A stretch of 64,000 nt of DNA from Hibiscus mutabilis (lineage: Eukaryota > Streptophyta > Magnoliopsida > Malvales > Malvaceae), in NCBI GenBank assembly GCA_019671005.1, contig CM033752.1, forward strand, positions 26,234,969 through 26,298,968, in the 5' to 3' direction. The position numbers and the translations under genes are program-made. The notes under the pieces are model-generated. The model made no database searches. It had not been told where the DNA came from and saw nothing but the letters and a program-made list of their open reading frames with translations. Each line of letters begins with the position of its first letter. Positions within the stretch are counted from its first letter, which is position 1. Positions 25,672-37,687 of the stretch are shown here, one piece after another.

Positions 25672-27060
25672 CAACTTCCTCGTAACGACTATCTCTTCAA
25701 ACGAACTCGTTACTTGCACACCAACATCAAGCATTTCTACCGGTATACCAAGCAAATGTGCATGCTCATGCAAAATATATGAATGCTTAGATCCAGAATC
25801 TATCAAAGATAATAATGACATAGATTGCAAGGTAAAGGTACTTGCTATCACTTCCATGTTATTCCTCCCTTCACGATGAGCATAAATCCTCGCCAGTCCA
25901 CCATCCTCAGGTTGAACCACCACGATATGTGCCACAGTCCTCTATCCCTCCTCATTCTGTTAGAAGTTTCATCGATGGCACCCACGGCCTCTAGGTGGTG
26001 CAACAACATGTGCAAGTGCCTGCCTACCTCTAGCAAGCAAAGGACAATCACGTCTCATATGATCTACTGACCCGAAACTTCAGCAAGAATTGGCAGCCCC
26101 AAGCGTAGGAGCCTGCCACTCTCTGGCTAAACGAGGGCAGTCTCACCTCAAATGATCTCTCGATCCATAAACCCAACAAACATTATGCACTGATCAGGCC
26201 TGAACACCATGTCTATAGGATCATCACCCGGCACCATCTCCACCATATCTTGTATCCGGATGAAACCTCATATCTCGGTACCTCTTAAATCAACCACCAC
26301 CAAAACCAAAATCTGTAGCTCCTTTCCCTGAGCCAAAACCTCTAGATCGATAAGATAGACCCAAGCTCTACTCAATATTATTCGCCCGTGTAACATACAC
26401 GTCGAAATTAGTATAGTATGTGGCCAGCATGTAGGTCTTAACATCTTGCTCCAAACCATAGTGAAACCTATCACAACGATGCCTCTCATCCGGCACCAAC
26501 TCAGGCGCATACAGGCTAAGCCTCACAAACTGTACCTCATACTCTGATACGATCATACTACCCTTAACCAAGGCCATGAACTCGCATTTCTTTTCATCCA
26601 AGTATCTAGCTCCCAGATACTTCTTCCTGAATGCAGCTTAAAAGAATTCCCATGTCGCATCACTGGCTTCTATGCCTGTGATCACAGTGGTCCACCAATT
26701 GTATGCATCACCTTACAACAGAGACACAACACATCCTAGCTTACGATCATCATTGTACCCCATCTGAACCAAGATATGTTTTGTACTAGCAAACCACTCT
26801 TTGGATGCCTCGGGTGCCAACCCTCTAAACTCAACTCCTCCAAGACTACGCAAACGCTCTAACGGTAACCCCAGATTAGCAATAGTAGGTGCCAGAGCAG
26901 GTACATAAACTTCATCCATCGCGTCTTGGAAAGCTCTCGTCATCGCTTGAACTAAAGGCATCATATCACCAAACCCTGGACCAGGTGGTGTAGGTAGTAC
27001 TTGTTCCACTCCCTCAAGAGGATTAGGCAGAGGAGGAGGAGGAAATCCCTCGAGATGCAC
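25672..27060 (-). pseudogene. Element II gag and protease remnant
   Basis: Minus-strand translation from 27060 starts with a proline-rich leader and then a chromovirus gag core (GLPLERLRSLGGVEFRGL, WFASTKHILVQMGY), closely similar to element V gag. Gag continues from about 26601 (DEKKCEFMAL, VSEYEVQFVRLSLYAPELV, YGLEQDVKTYM) in broken frames. The aspartic protease follows at 25935-25672 with an intact active site LIDSGSKHSYI. It is cut in the middle of the domain at 25672 by element III. Several frameshifts and stops make it non-functional. Gag would form the capsid and the protease would mature it; RT, RNase H and integrase are lost. Confidence 0.85.
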
Positions 27061-27398
27061 AATCTCGCCCTCTACTCCCTACCCTCTCCGGCAGTAGCAT
27101 TTTTTGCTAGATCACAATTCTTTCATCGACGGCATCGTATATAAATGTATCTAAGGCATGATAATTACACCAAAATAAAAACAATCAGGCCAGATTCAAG
27201 CAAGGATCCATGACTTCCATTTCAAACCAAAATTATTTTATAACTATAGCAATAAGGCAATATGTCCCCAACAAATACCCCAACATGGCATATTTCAAAC
27301 ACCGTACATATAAACAATCACCGTGCATAGCAATAAGCATTATACAAACATCAACAACATCCCAATTTTTCATAAACCTGCCTCTGATACCACCAAAT
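27061..27398 (-). mobile_element. Element II 5' untranslated leader and primer-binding site
   Basis: Directly inside the LTR, minus-strand bases 27398-27377 read TTTGGTGGTATCAGAGGCAG, containing the standard plant initiator-Met primer-binding site TGGTATCAGAG. About 300 bp of non-coding leader follow before gag. This fixes the minus orientation. Confidence 0.85.
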
Positions 27399-30300
27399 GT
27401 AACCCCCTTAGCTCGGCCTAGCTGAAATTAGACTAAAAGAGTCACATTAGGTTTACACCCGATCTATTAACCTAAACCGAGCCCATTTTTTTCATTTTTA
27501 TCTTGTCTAAATGTAATTTATTATTTTCTTAAGTGATCATGCTTTAGCGGATACATTACATTAAAAACATATTGCAAAACGGGACTCAATTGCTCAACAA
27601 TTCATATTAGGGACTAAAATGTAATTTCTGCAAATTATAGGGCCTTTGTTACACTGTGCAATACCACTTTGCAATTAGTCCAATTTCATGCTCGCAGGTT
27701 AAATTCTAGCTCAAAACAAACATATGCATTCATTCAATTGCATCCATAACAATCAGGGACTAAAATGCAAGATTTCCAAACATCAGCAAACATGTTTACA
27801 CAAAATAGCATAGCGTATCGGTACGGATAAATGAACATAATGGCTTATTGTACCGATACACAAGTGCTCATACCGATACGGTGTATTGACCAACCCATAC
27901 CGATACGACATTGACCCGTACCGATCCTCTTTATGTTTTCTCAAAACTCAAAATTCCAGTGACCAAAACACATAACGATACGGTACCCTGTATACCGGTG
28001 TGTTAAAATCAAAGGGATCGTAGCGATACTCAAACCCGTGTACTGGCACCAGCACACGTTTTCCTCAAGGCTTACTGATACGATGGCTAAGTTTATCGGT
28101 ACTCGTAGCTTTAAATCAACGTTTTGAGCCTTAACATGACCCCGCGTACTGATCCTGAGGTACCCGTATCGGTACGTAGAGGCCTGTAATGATCTCTAGG
28201 TCCAACATATGACACTTTGGCTCATTCAGACAACCTTAATACATAACTAAACATCATATAACATCATTCTCATGCTTAAACATCAGCCTACCATCATTTA
28301 ATCTAACCTAGCAAATCTAACACATTCAACCACAAAGACTATAGGCATGCTTCCTAGTCAACATCCAAAACACAAAACTGTCCATATCTCAACCACTTTA
28401 AACTTCTTACAAATCCAAAAGAATCATCAAAACTTGCACAAATAGGTAGTTCACCAAAAACCCTCCCAAAACATCATTTGACATGTTGCCCTTATTAGTA
28501 CTTAAAATACTTCAAACCATACTTTGAAAACAAGTCTTGGGATTTCCTTTCCTTGCTTCCTCGCTGCCACAATCTTTAATTCTCTGCATTGATGGAAAAG
28601 AGAGTGTAAGCACGCGAGGCTTATGAGGAACGCTCAAAAACCAACCACCATCAATGCATTTTAAACCATTTAACAATCATTTTGAAAACTACTTTCAAAA
28701 CACTTTTAAATCAACATCACAACATCATGCCTTATCAAAACCATGCACTTCACATTTCCAAAACAACATATTACACCATATGCAACATGTATCATAGATT
28801 AAACAGCAAAGTCTCACATGCTACCCTCAATTTAAGCTTTCTCATGCATACTACCAATGCAAGGCTTAAAGAGCAAAACATGTTTAAACCACATTAAACA
28901 ACATCATCCATCTCATGATACATCATCAATTATATTGGCTTACAAGTGATCATTAACCAAGTTCCACTTTACAAAACATAACATCGGATACACGTATTCA
29001 ACAAGTGTTCCCTCAAACCTTAACATACAATCTACTAGCATCTCAAGGTTCACACACGGGAGTTTTCGGTACTCATAAACCCCTCCACCGTTATGACACC
29101 CGTGGTAGAGTCTTCGATACACATAAACTCCTCGACACCACTCATCGGCTAGATGTATAACCTGCTAACGGGAGTTTTTGGTACGTTTGAACCCCTCTAC
29201 CGTTAGGGTGCTTGGATTGAGTATTCGGTACACATTAACCCCTCAACATCCAAGGTACCTTTTTATAGTGCACTATCCACAACTTATTGTTTTCATATGC
29301 ATCAACAAAATCATTAACCAATGCAACAAACCTTGCATTAACCAATGTTCATAAACATTAACAAAACATGCATTGCCTCCAAATGCATTAACATCATTAT
29401 GTAATCAATTTACTGCATTAAACCATGCGTAAAACATGCATATACAGTGAGTTATTAAACCATTTTAAACAAGTGCATAAAACCATTTGCCAAACTGTGG
29501 TCGAGAGAAAATTCATCCTTTACTTACTTTCGAGCTTAGACCAGCATTTCAAGCTCAATCTAAACCCCCAAACACAACTTTCAAACCTTTGAAAAGTTGT
29601 TAAACACGTTCTCACTCACTGACACGCAAAGCCTCGCTTACCGATATGGTAACTTCACCTCCAAAGCTTCTAAAACAATCGTTCAAGCTTGAGGATCTAC
29701 CTCCCCTACTTTATTCCACCCAAAAATAGAGGGTACATTGCATCAAACTGCAATAAAAAACACAACACAAATCCTCAACATCCTTTATCAAAATCCACTC
29801 CACAACAACCGAAATTAACATCAAACATCTTCTAAACCTTACCCAGCCACAACCTAACATCTTAACCCATAAATTAACATCAATTAGCATCTAAAAACAC
29901 ATCACTAACTTCCTTATATCTCCAGTACTCATAAAACCTCCACAACTCCTCAAAAACACATAACTAACAACCTAGAAAATTAGGAATTCAATTAGTTTTG
30001 GGATTCCTATGATTAAACCATCTTATTAACATCATTCAACATCAAAATCATGATCTATATCAATCCAAATCATGAGAAAATAGAACCATTATGGGATTAA
30101 ATCAATTTCACCACTTAAACCTTGATTTAACCATTTTCCTTTAATTAAATCATCAAAACAAGATAGAAATCATAAGGATCAAGAACTTAGGAATTTCAAT
30201 AAAGAACCTTGTATTAGAGGAGAATAACGAACCTCACCTCTAATAGCTACTTTTCCCCTTAATTAGATGAGTTGTCATGGCAAAACAATGAAAACCCAAA

Positions 30301-30866
30301 TTGATTGTATTAGGAAATCGTTATAATCTCAATTGAAATCAAAAGATTAATTAAAAGAAGATCTTACCTGATAGTTTTGAAGAGAAAAGTAGTGTTTGGC
30401 TGGAGAGAATTGGAGAGAAAATTCTTTTGTGAAAAGTTAGTTACATCAAATTTTGTTTTAAAGCTTTTCAATTAACCAATAAATTCTCCAACCTTTTTAT
30501 ATTAATTAAAACCATTAAAAATAGCTAATTAAGGGAAGAAGTCTGATATTAGGCTTTAGAGTAGATAGCTCCTCAAATATTTAAATTTTTGACCCTTTTA
30601 CAAAACAGTCACCAAAATAGTTTTGAAACTTTGCATTTTGGTCACTAACTAAAATGTCAAATTTTGAGACCCCTTTCTGTAAAGTTGATTTTACCAAAAT
30701 CATTACCATATTAAATAATGATTTTAGATTATTTTTCCATATTTTTATCCCTTCCAAAAATATTTATTCCAAATTAAATCCCAAAATTGACTTGAACCCC
30801 CTAATCTGATCCAACAGACCGTCTAAACCACTTAGAAAACTCTTAGGCCCAAAACCGGGCGTTACA
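27399..30866 (-). mobile_element. Element II, 5' LTR (3.47 kb)
   Basis: This is the partner of 7483-11052, ending CCGGGCGTTACA at 30866 (TGTAACGCCCGG on the minus strand). It holds the second GTACCGATAC cluster (about 27815-28175) and the TCGGTAC minisatellite (about 29050-29260), and lacks about 95 bp present in the partner near 9383-9475. The small open frames in it (27210, 28682, 28940) have no recognisable product. Confidence 0.85.
27815..28175. repeat. GTACCGATAC motif cluster, second LTR of element II
   Basis: It aligns site by site with 7897-8280, but several sites carry CG to TG/CA changes at different places, so the two LTR copies have decayed independently. Confidence 0.8.
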
Positions 30867-30870
30867 CCTC

Positions 30871-31200
30871 ACTATATAGAAATTTTTGTCTTCAACTATC
30901 AACGTTGCGAGTTCTCCCTATATAAAACCTTTTGCATCTTAGATTCTTAAAACTGAGAGTTCTCCTTATATAGAACATCTAGTCTTGAAATCATGAAGCA
31001 TTAGTTTCTCCTATATAAAACTCTTTGCCTCAAAGTCCTTTGAGCTACAAGTTCTTCCTATATAGAACCTTTCGCTTAGAGTAATGAGTTCCTATTATAT
31101 GGAACCTCTTACGTTGAAATCTTAGGACTACTAGCTCTTCCTATATAGAACTTTCATCTTGGAATTTTGAAGATGTGGGTGTTTCCTATATAAAACCTTT
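30871..31200 (-). repeat. CTATATAGAAC tandem array (about 45-bp period)
   Basis: About eight units of the form GTTCT(C/T)CCTATATAGAACC followed by a variable ~25-bp spacer; two further units lie at 7374 and 7429, split off by element II. The core is partly palindromic (GTTC...CTATATAG...GAAC). Confidence 0.8.
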
Positions 31201-31552
31201 GTCTTCAAACATGGCTCCCCATTTTCTAATGGCGCGAGTACCAAGAATTCTCGATTCTTCCCAAAAAGGCTAAAAAAATGGAAGTTCTTGAGATGATCCT
31301 CAATTTCTGATCGTCTTGACATCAAAATTGTTGGGTGAGTACAAGAACACTTGATTCTTTGCTAAGTTCTACCTCTTCACAGGTGAAGTCGCGAATTGGA
31401 ATCTTTGATGAGATCTATTTCTCCAAAATGCGAGGTTGTAGATCAAAATCTTTGCTGGTCCTTGCATACATATTTTTGGTTGATCAACTTTGATCATCTC
31501 CTTGCTTCCTTTTTTAAAATCCACTTTCAAATTTTCACTTTGGTTCTCTCTA

Positions 31553-31628
31553 TGTTCTCTTTTTTTCTTTATTCTTTTTCTTTCTTTTCTTTTTTCTTTT
31601 TCCTTTTTTCTCTTTTTTTCTTTTTTTT
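31553..31628 (+). repeat. Pyrimidine-rich tract
   Basis: A run of C and T with almost no purines on the plus strand, that is, a polypurine run on the element's sense (minus) strand. It yields the Phe/Ser-rich frame at 31396-31656, which is not a gene. Confidence 0.9.
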
Positions 31629-31635
31629 AAATATC

Positions 31636-32295
31636 CTTATGAAAGGATCGAGTTAAAATCTTTACTTCAAAAGCTCGTCCTTATGAAGGGATCAAATTGA
31701 GAAGTTCTTTTTAATTGAGAAAAACATCCTTAGGAAAGGACTGAATTAAGAAATTCTCATTTTATGAAAATGTGTCCTTATGAAAAGAGAGAACTGAGAA
31801 ACTCTTTGTTTTAAGAAAAACATCATTAAGAAATGATAGAATTGAGAAACTCTTTGTTTTAAGAAAAATTCCTTATGAAAGGATAAAATTAAGAAATTTG
31901 AGTTTTGAGAAAAACATCCTTATGAAAGGATCAAATTGAGAAATTCAAGTTTTAACAAAAACGTCATTATGAAAGGATAAAATTAAGAAATTTGATTTTG
32001 ATTATTTAGGAAAAACACCCTTATAGAAGGGTCAAATTGAGAAATTCAAGTCTTAAGGAAGACTTCCTTATGAAAGGATAAAATTAAGAAATTCGGTTTA
32101 AGCAAAACATCCTTATGAAAGGTTTAAGAAAAATATCCTTATGAAATGATAAAATTAAGAAACTTGATTTTTTTTTAGGAAAAACACCCTTATAGAAGGG
32201 TCAAATTAAGAAATTCAAGTCTTAAGGAAGACATCCTTATGAAAGGATAAAATTAACAAATTTGATTTTAAGAAAAATATTCTTATGAAATGATA
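31636..32295 (-). repeat. Hairpin array: CCTTATGAAAGG units, about 15 copies
   Basis: Units of about 35-55 bp each contain a small inverted repeat ATCCTT-ATGA-AAGGAT followed by AAAATTAAGAAATT-like linker. Some units vary on both stem sides together (ACCCTTATAGAAGGGTC near 32018 and 32188; ATCATTAAGAAATGAT near 31820). Confidence 0.85.
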
Positions 32296-32319
32296 AAATC
32301 GAGAAATCTTTAACAAGAT

Positions 32320-32610
32320 CTGCCTCTTCAACATGAAGCTGCAGACCAAATAACTAGATTCACGCCAACATGGCTACCAATATCCCTTAAAATGATGCCC
32401 CGATTTCTACCAGTCTTGACATCACAATAAGGTTAGCATCATGCCCGAAGGACTTATTGATGGCCCGAAAGACTTACTAATGGCCCGAAGGACTTAAGAT
32501 CTAGATTCACGCCAACATGGCTACCAATATCCTTCTTAAAATTTGGATTCATGCCAACATGGCTACCAATAAAAATCTTCAATGCGATCTACCTCTTCAA
32601 CATAAAGCTG
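32320..32610. repeat. Dispersed short duplications inside element I
   Basis: CGCCAACATGGCTACCAAT (or with one T) occurs three times (32352, 32505, 32548); TGGCCCGAA(A/G)GACTTA occurs twice with a truncated third; CTCTTCAACAT(A/G)AAGCTGCAGA occurs twice (about 32329 and 32592). Confidence 0.8.
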
Positions 32611-33226
32611 CAGATCAAAATCTCTGGTAATCTTTAAATACTTGTTAAAACAAGCAAAATGCTTCTAAATTAGCATGCCTTAACATAGAGATATCTATAT
32701 ATGATGCATGCATTGTAATGCTTTTTCTTCTTTCTTTTCTCTTTTTCTTTCAAATCTATTTTAAAACCCTATTCCCTAAAAGGTCATTCTTCGAATTTCT
32801 TCACTTCTTTTCTTTGCAGCATGCTCATCATTTTCATCAATTGGATACTCATCCCAAATATGACTGGACCCACGCTTTCAATCCTCTTGTGTGAATGCCC
32901 TTCTCTTTTTCAAGGTCACTATCCACTTCGCAAATAATCTTATTCTAGTCCTTATGCCACTCTTATGTAGCGACTTTCATCATCTTATTCGTTTAGCATT
33001 GCCCCATTCAATCATGGGCTCAATTTTACTTGTCTTTGATCCAACATGTAGAGTCCTTATCTGTCTCAACATTAGGGCGGGCAAAATACCTCTACTCCCT
33101 GAACTCATCTTTCAATTTAATCTTCTTGTAGCGTCTCGACAGGAACCAACTCTAAGTCCCTATGCTTTAACTCTCATCAATAATTTTTTTTTTAAAAAGT
33201 CAGTCATTTTGAAAGTAAAACTTGGA

Positions 33227-33610
33227 GAAAATGTCAAACACTTTGAAAACTAATGTTTTGGAGAAAAACTATAGATATCTTAAAAATCAAGATTTAGGAA
33301 AAATGGCAAACATTTTTTAAAACTAATGTTTGGAGAAAATGGTAAACATTAAAAGAATCAAAATTTGAAGAAAAATGCCAAACATTTTCTTTTTGAAAAT
33401 TAATGTTTGGAGTAAATCAAAATCTGGAATAAATGCCCAAACATTTTTTTAAAACTAATGTTTGGCGGAAATGACAAATAGGTAAAAAATTGAAATTTGG
33501 AGAAAATGCCCAAACATTTTTGAAAACTAATGCTTGGAGGAAATTACCAATATGTAAAAGAATTGAAAAATGGAAAGAAAAAATGTCCAAACATTTTTTG
33601 AAAAATAATG
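33227..33610 (-). repeat. Hairpin array: CCAAACATT...AATGTTTGG, six units
   Basis: Six units about 60-75 bp apart each have left arm CCAAACATT and right arm AATGTTTGG around a short A/T loop. In the last two units the right arm is AATGCTTGG, which gives a G-U pair in minus-strand (sense) RNA. Confidence 0.85.
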
Positions 33611-35639
33611 CTTGGTCCTAAAATACCAAATGCACTAGCAAATATGTATGTTTTGAGGACCCTAACTAGTTTGGCGATATAAGCATATGTATTGTATCCC
33701 CTTGTCCATTTAGGCTTTCGAGAAGAACACTTACCATACCTAATTTCTAACTCATTTAAGGTGGCTCTCTTGATCTCACCACTCACTATGCCCTCATCAT
33801 TCCCTCATTTGGGTGTCAACCAAGCACTTCGAAGTTTGACATTCCTTGAAGAAAGGTTAACCCTTATAGGCGAAATGTAATCTGAAGACAAACTTATCCA
33901 ACTCAGATATCCACATATGATCGGAATGGTCTTTGTAGACTTGTAATGTAGGCTATGGTTCACGGCTATGAAAGAAAGGATTTATAGGCCCAAATAAGTG
34001 TTTAAGGGTGATGAAACCAAGGATCATTTCTTCTTGTTGAAATATCTTCTCTGCACTTGTTAACTGGGATGTGCTTTAATGGAAAAGCTTTCCTTATTTC
34101 TTGGATCGCTCTAGACTGCACATTTCTAGGTTTTCACCCTAGAGTTCATCTCTTCTTCTCGTGTAGCTTGCATCTTGACTGAATATTGATGTGTTTCATA
34201 ATGTAATCAAATCTTCAAGGCTCTTGATGTCTGTTATTGCACTTGCAACTTGGTGCTTTCACTTTTGATTGTTTCGACCTTCTTATTGGCAAACTTGCAA
34301 TTTGACTTAGCCATCTTTTTTACTATAAACTTTTCTTTTATTGATTTCTTCTATTGTTTCTCTGACATTTGTATCTAATGCATACGTTCATTTCTTGCCT
34401 TTTTAATGAAGCATTATCTTTGTAGTATGGTCAAAACTGGGTAACTTTAATTCGCAAACAAAAAACCTCGTCCTCTTTTCCCCCTAGTATAGGGGTGATC
34501 CTTGGTTTGGGTTCAAATTAAAAGAAACGATCAGGCTCAAAGAGGGACAACAAATGGATATTTTTTATTATTTGTGAAATTGAAAGAATTCCATTCGTCA
34601 TCCCATACACGGATATCAAAAGAAAGTATTTAGGGGAGATAGAAGTTTAGGGTTAACACTCGATTTAAGGATCTTAAACGACAAGTGCCTGAGAAGGGAA
34701 TCTCCTAAAATGGGATCTGTCCATTAACTAAACACTTGTTTTGTTCCTCTGTCGACCTAAATAGACTAGCGGATACTCGCATTCGTAATTTCCCCCACGG
34801 TGTTCAATCTAAATCGAAGGTAATTTTACATTTGAAGTTCAATGACATAATAAAACAGTATGTACCTATGCCTACTTTTGCATAAATATATGTATATGTA
34901 TATGGGAGAACAAAAAACTGCCCCATAACAATGAATGAAATGTTTAAAGAATCAAAGAATGCAAAAAATGTTTTCTAAATAACAAAATGAAATTTTTATT
35001 ATGACAAAAATAACTACACTCTAACATTTGATTTAAAAAATATATAGCTTAGCTCATGATTTCTTTTGCATTTTTCCCAAATGCACAGGGATCAACGGTT
35101 TTGATTTGCCTTTACTGGTAGTCGTTTGCTCCAGGCTAGCTGTACCATTCCCTGGGTACAATCAGTTTATACCAATCATGACATTGGATTTTTCCAAAGG
35201 ATTTATTTTCCTTTGACCATTCGTTAAAATGGATTTTTGATGGACATTTGAATTATCCATTATCTTAAACTTTACCGTGTTTAAGCACGTTATGCCTACA
35301 TTTATGTCGGACTTGTCAAACTCCAACATTTTTATTATGACAAAAATAACTACAAATATCTTTACAAAATATTCCTATATTTTGTGGGCTTTAGTCGTAA
35401 GGCTCTTCTGTGCAATGTTCTTGAAAAAAAGGAAGCCAAAATGTGGGAAATCAAAATAACGTATTTGCAAAAAGGTGAGAATCCCAAGCATAAGGATTTT
35501 TGAGTCATTACCAAGGTGCCAACTCATTCTGGCCTTCTAGATGTGGTGTAAGCTTGCCCCAATTCTTTTGTTCTCCAATGTTCGATCAATTGGTGTTAAA
35601 ATTCCCTTGTTAACCAACCTCCTTATTGTAACAGTCTAC

Positions 35640-35880
35640 ACTTCTTGGTAGAATTCCCCATGCCCCTTGAAATCCGGTGGAATGATCAAATCAAAGACTA
35701 AACAAAACTCCTTTGTATTGAAAGCATCTATTTTTTTCTTTTTCTTGATTTCTTTCTCGAACCTATCTTCTAACTTGTCAAGTCTCGATTTCATTTTTTG
35801 TTCCATTCTTTCTAGTTTTTATGATAAATATCCAATGATGCTCGGGTTACTGCCATTGAACCCCAAAAGATTTTTTTAAA
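35640..35880 (-). pseudogene. Element I gag trace, coiled-coil and conserved PPDFK segment
   Basis: Minus-strand translation gives a lysine/glutamate-rich helix (KLERMEQKMKSRLDKLEDRF) followed by EFCLVFDLIIPPDFK, resembling the conserved LCLVPDVVIPPKFK block of plant Tat-type gag. A stop follows soon after. It lies downstream of the zinc-knuckle trace at 36370-36520, the reverse of the normal order, so the region is rearranged or contains two partial gag copies. Confidence 0.55.
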
Positions 35881-36369
35881 CCACAAAAGGTAATGTAATG
35901 TTGTTAAATATGCAATGAATGCGTAATGCAATGCAATGCAATACTAAAATGTAAACATGAATGCAATAAGGTATTGATTCCAAAAGTGATCCCCATAGAA
36001 CAACTTTCAATGAGACCAAAAGGTTTTGTTACATCAGATATTCTTCTCCTAAGTTCCAATTCCAACTGAGTAGTCTATTGTTATACTAGGCTGACCCCTT
36101 GTTCTGAATTCTCATTTTCTAAATTCCAAAAGAGTTTGAACTCGTCGCATGAAGGCAATGTAATTCTCAATATTGTGCCCTTGAATCTCGTGATAATACT
36201 CACAACGAGCAATGATGTCCAATCAATCTGGATAGGGTGGTTTTAACTTTTTTCTTCCAGTTATTAGTAGGGTGATGTTATCGGGATTCGAACCTTCTCT
36301 TGAGTATTGGTTTTCTTTGACCTTGCCCCTCGGGTGATTGCTGGATCACTATAGAATTTGGGTTTTTCA

Positions 36370-37021
36370 TCCTCTAGGCCAATACTCCTGTCTTGATAAG
36401 GTTTCAAACTTTACTCTTCAGCGTCTTGCAATCTTCGGTGTTGTGACCCAAACCCCCTAAATGATAACTGTGTTTGGCTTGGAGATTGTAATCTTTTAGG
36501 TAAGAAAGCTCTTTCGACACGGACTGATTTAAAGCAATAAGGCTCTGTTGATGAGTATCCGGTGTAGCTCAGTGTACCTCATGAGAATCAAGATGTATTT
36601 CTTTACATCAATTGCTTCTCAAGTTTTCTCTAGACCTGTATTTCTATTTTTTGAGAACTCGGCTTGAATGCATCTCCTACTGATTTCTTTACACAAATCC
36701 CTAAAGGGTTTGACTTGTCATATTTATCGATGTTATCTTGCTTAGGAGTGGAATTTTGATCTTTATTCTGATTCTTGATTGATTTTTTCTCGGTTCGACG
36801 GACTCCTTACCTTTAGCCATAGCATTCATTCGATTCATTATCTCGGGCATTTGCTTCTTCAGTTCTTGAACTTCACTTCGCTCGTTACTAGCACCGGTAT
36901 AGTCTACAATGTTTGACCAAGAGTCTTCACATGATTCCTCTTTTATCATCTCGGATCTAACTTTATGACCAAACCCCAGATTCGTATCCTTTACTATTTG
37001 ATCAGACAACCCTTTGTCCAT
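36370..37021 (-). pseudogene. Element I gag trace with knuckle-like motif
   Basis: A minus-strand open frame from 37021 (106 codons) has a helical segment (EVQELKKQMPEIMNRMNAM) like the N-terminal part of plant gypsy gag. Further on, near 36500-36370 in a broken frame, SYHLGGLGHNTEDCKTLK and then LIKTGVLA match the YHx(5)GHxTExCxxLKxKV..LIxxG signature of Tat/Ogre-type gag, with in-frame stops. The first cysteine of the knuckle is not seen. It is non-functional but supports the lineage call and minus orientation. Confidence 0.65.
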
Positions 37022-37674
37022 TGTAAACGATTTCTAATTTTTGGGCAACTACTTGCGAATCAATACCATATAACTGTATGAAGATGCGAAAATGCAAAAA
37101 GAAAACAAAAACAAGACTTAAAAAGAAACAAATTAGTGCCGAATAAAAATATGTAAATGAAGAAATAAGACAGAAAATTAAATAAAGCATCAAATAAAAC
37201 AACCCTATTTAAAATCTAAAACACCTAGGGTATCCACATGGCTCTAATGGGGTGGGCTTTTTATGTTCTCTACATGCAGTTTTGGTGCTAAAAGGTACCC
37301 GAATTGTCCTTGTTGTCCCCTACTAAGGGTAGCAAGGCCCCCAGTTATCACCCATTATAGTCTACTCTTAATCGGGTTCAATTCAGGAGGACCCATTCCT
37401 CTATGCCTATACGGGGAAACGATATTCCCACGAAAATATAGAGTAAGAGAGCCCTGAAGGTACTTGCTAGGCCCATACGGAGGAGCAATATCTCCTCGAA
37501 AGTAATAGCATTTTCCCCTCACTTAGACAAACAAGTTTATATGTCTAATTTTAAATGCGTTAAAATAAACTCGCATTTATAAACAAATATTAGTTTAATC
37601 GCCACTTTAACCCGCAACTTCTGATAAAGTGGTAAAATTTTTGGCTTAACTCCTTTTTGTTTTAAAAAATAAAA

Positions 37675-37687
37675 CCAGTCGCCATGC
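37675..37687 (-). promoter_or_regulatory. Primer-binding site of element I
   Basis: Minus-strand bases directly after the 5' LTR read GCATGGCGACTGG, similar to the TGGCGACTCC-type primer sites of Ogre/Tat elements rather than to the initiator-Met site used by elements II, IV and V. Confidence 0.65.

Larger units (their letters stand above)
30867..37687 (-). mobile_element. Element I internal region (mostly non-coding, repeat-rich)
   Basis: Apart from gag traces at 35640-35880 and 36370-37021 (minus strand), this 6.8 kb has no recognisable coding sequence: RT, RNase H and integrase motifs were not found. It holds repeat arrays at 30871-31200, 31636-32295, 32320-32610 and 33227-33610, a pyrimidine-rich tract at 31553-31628, and a leader ending at the primer site at 37687. 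Repeat arrays between the coding part and the 3' LTR are known for the Tat/Ogre lineage, and these lie on the 3' side in the minus orientation. It may be a non-autonomous or heavily decayed Tat/Ogre derivative. Confidence 0.7.

Noticed and set aside
31396..31656. Phe/Ser-rich ORF resembling membrane segments
   Set aside because: It is produced by a pyrimidine tract in the non-coding part of element I, on the antisense strand.
31636..33610. Regularly spaced direct repeats that look CRISPR-like
   Set aside because: Spacers are repeated rather than unique, units are degenerate, there are no cas genes and the DNA is from a plant.
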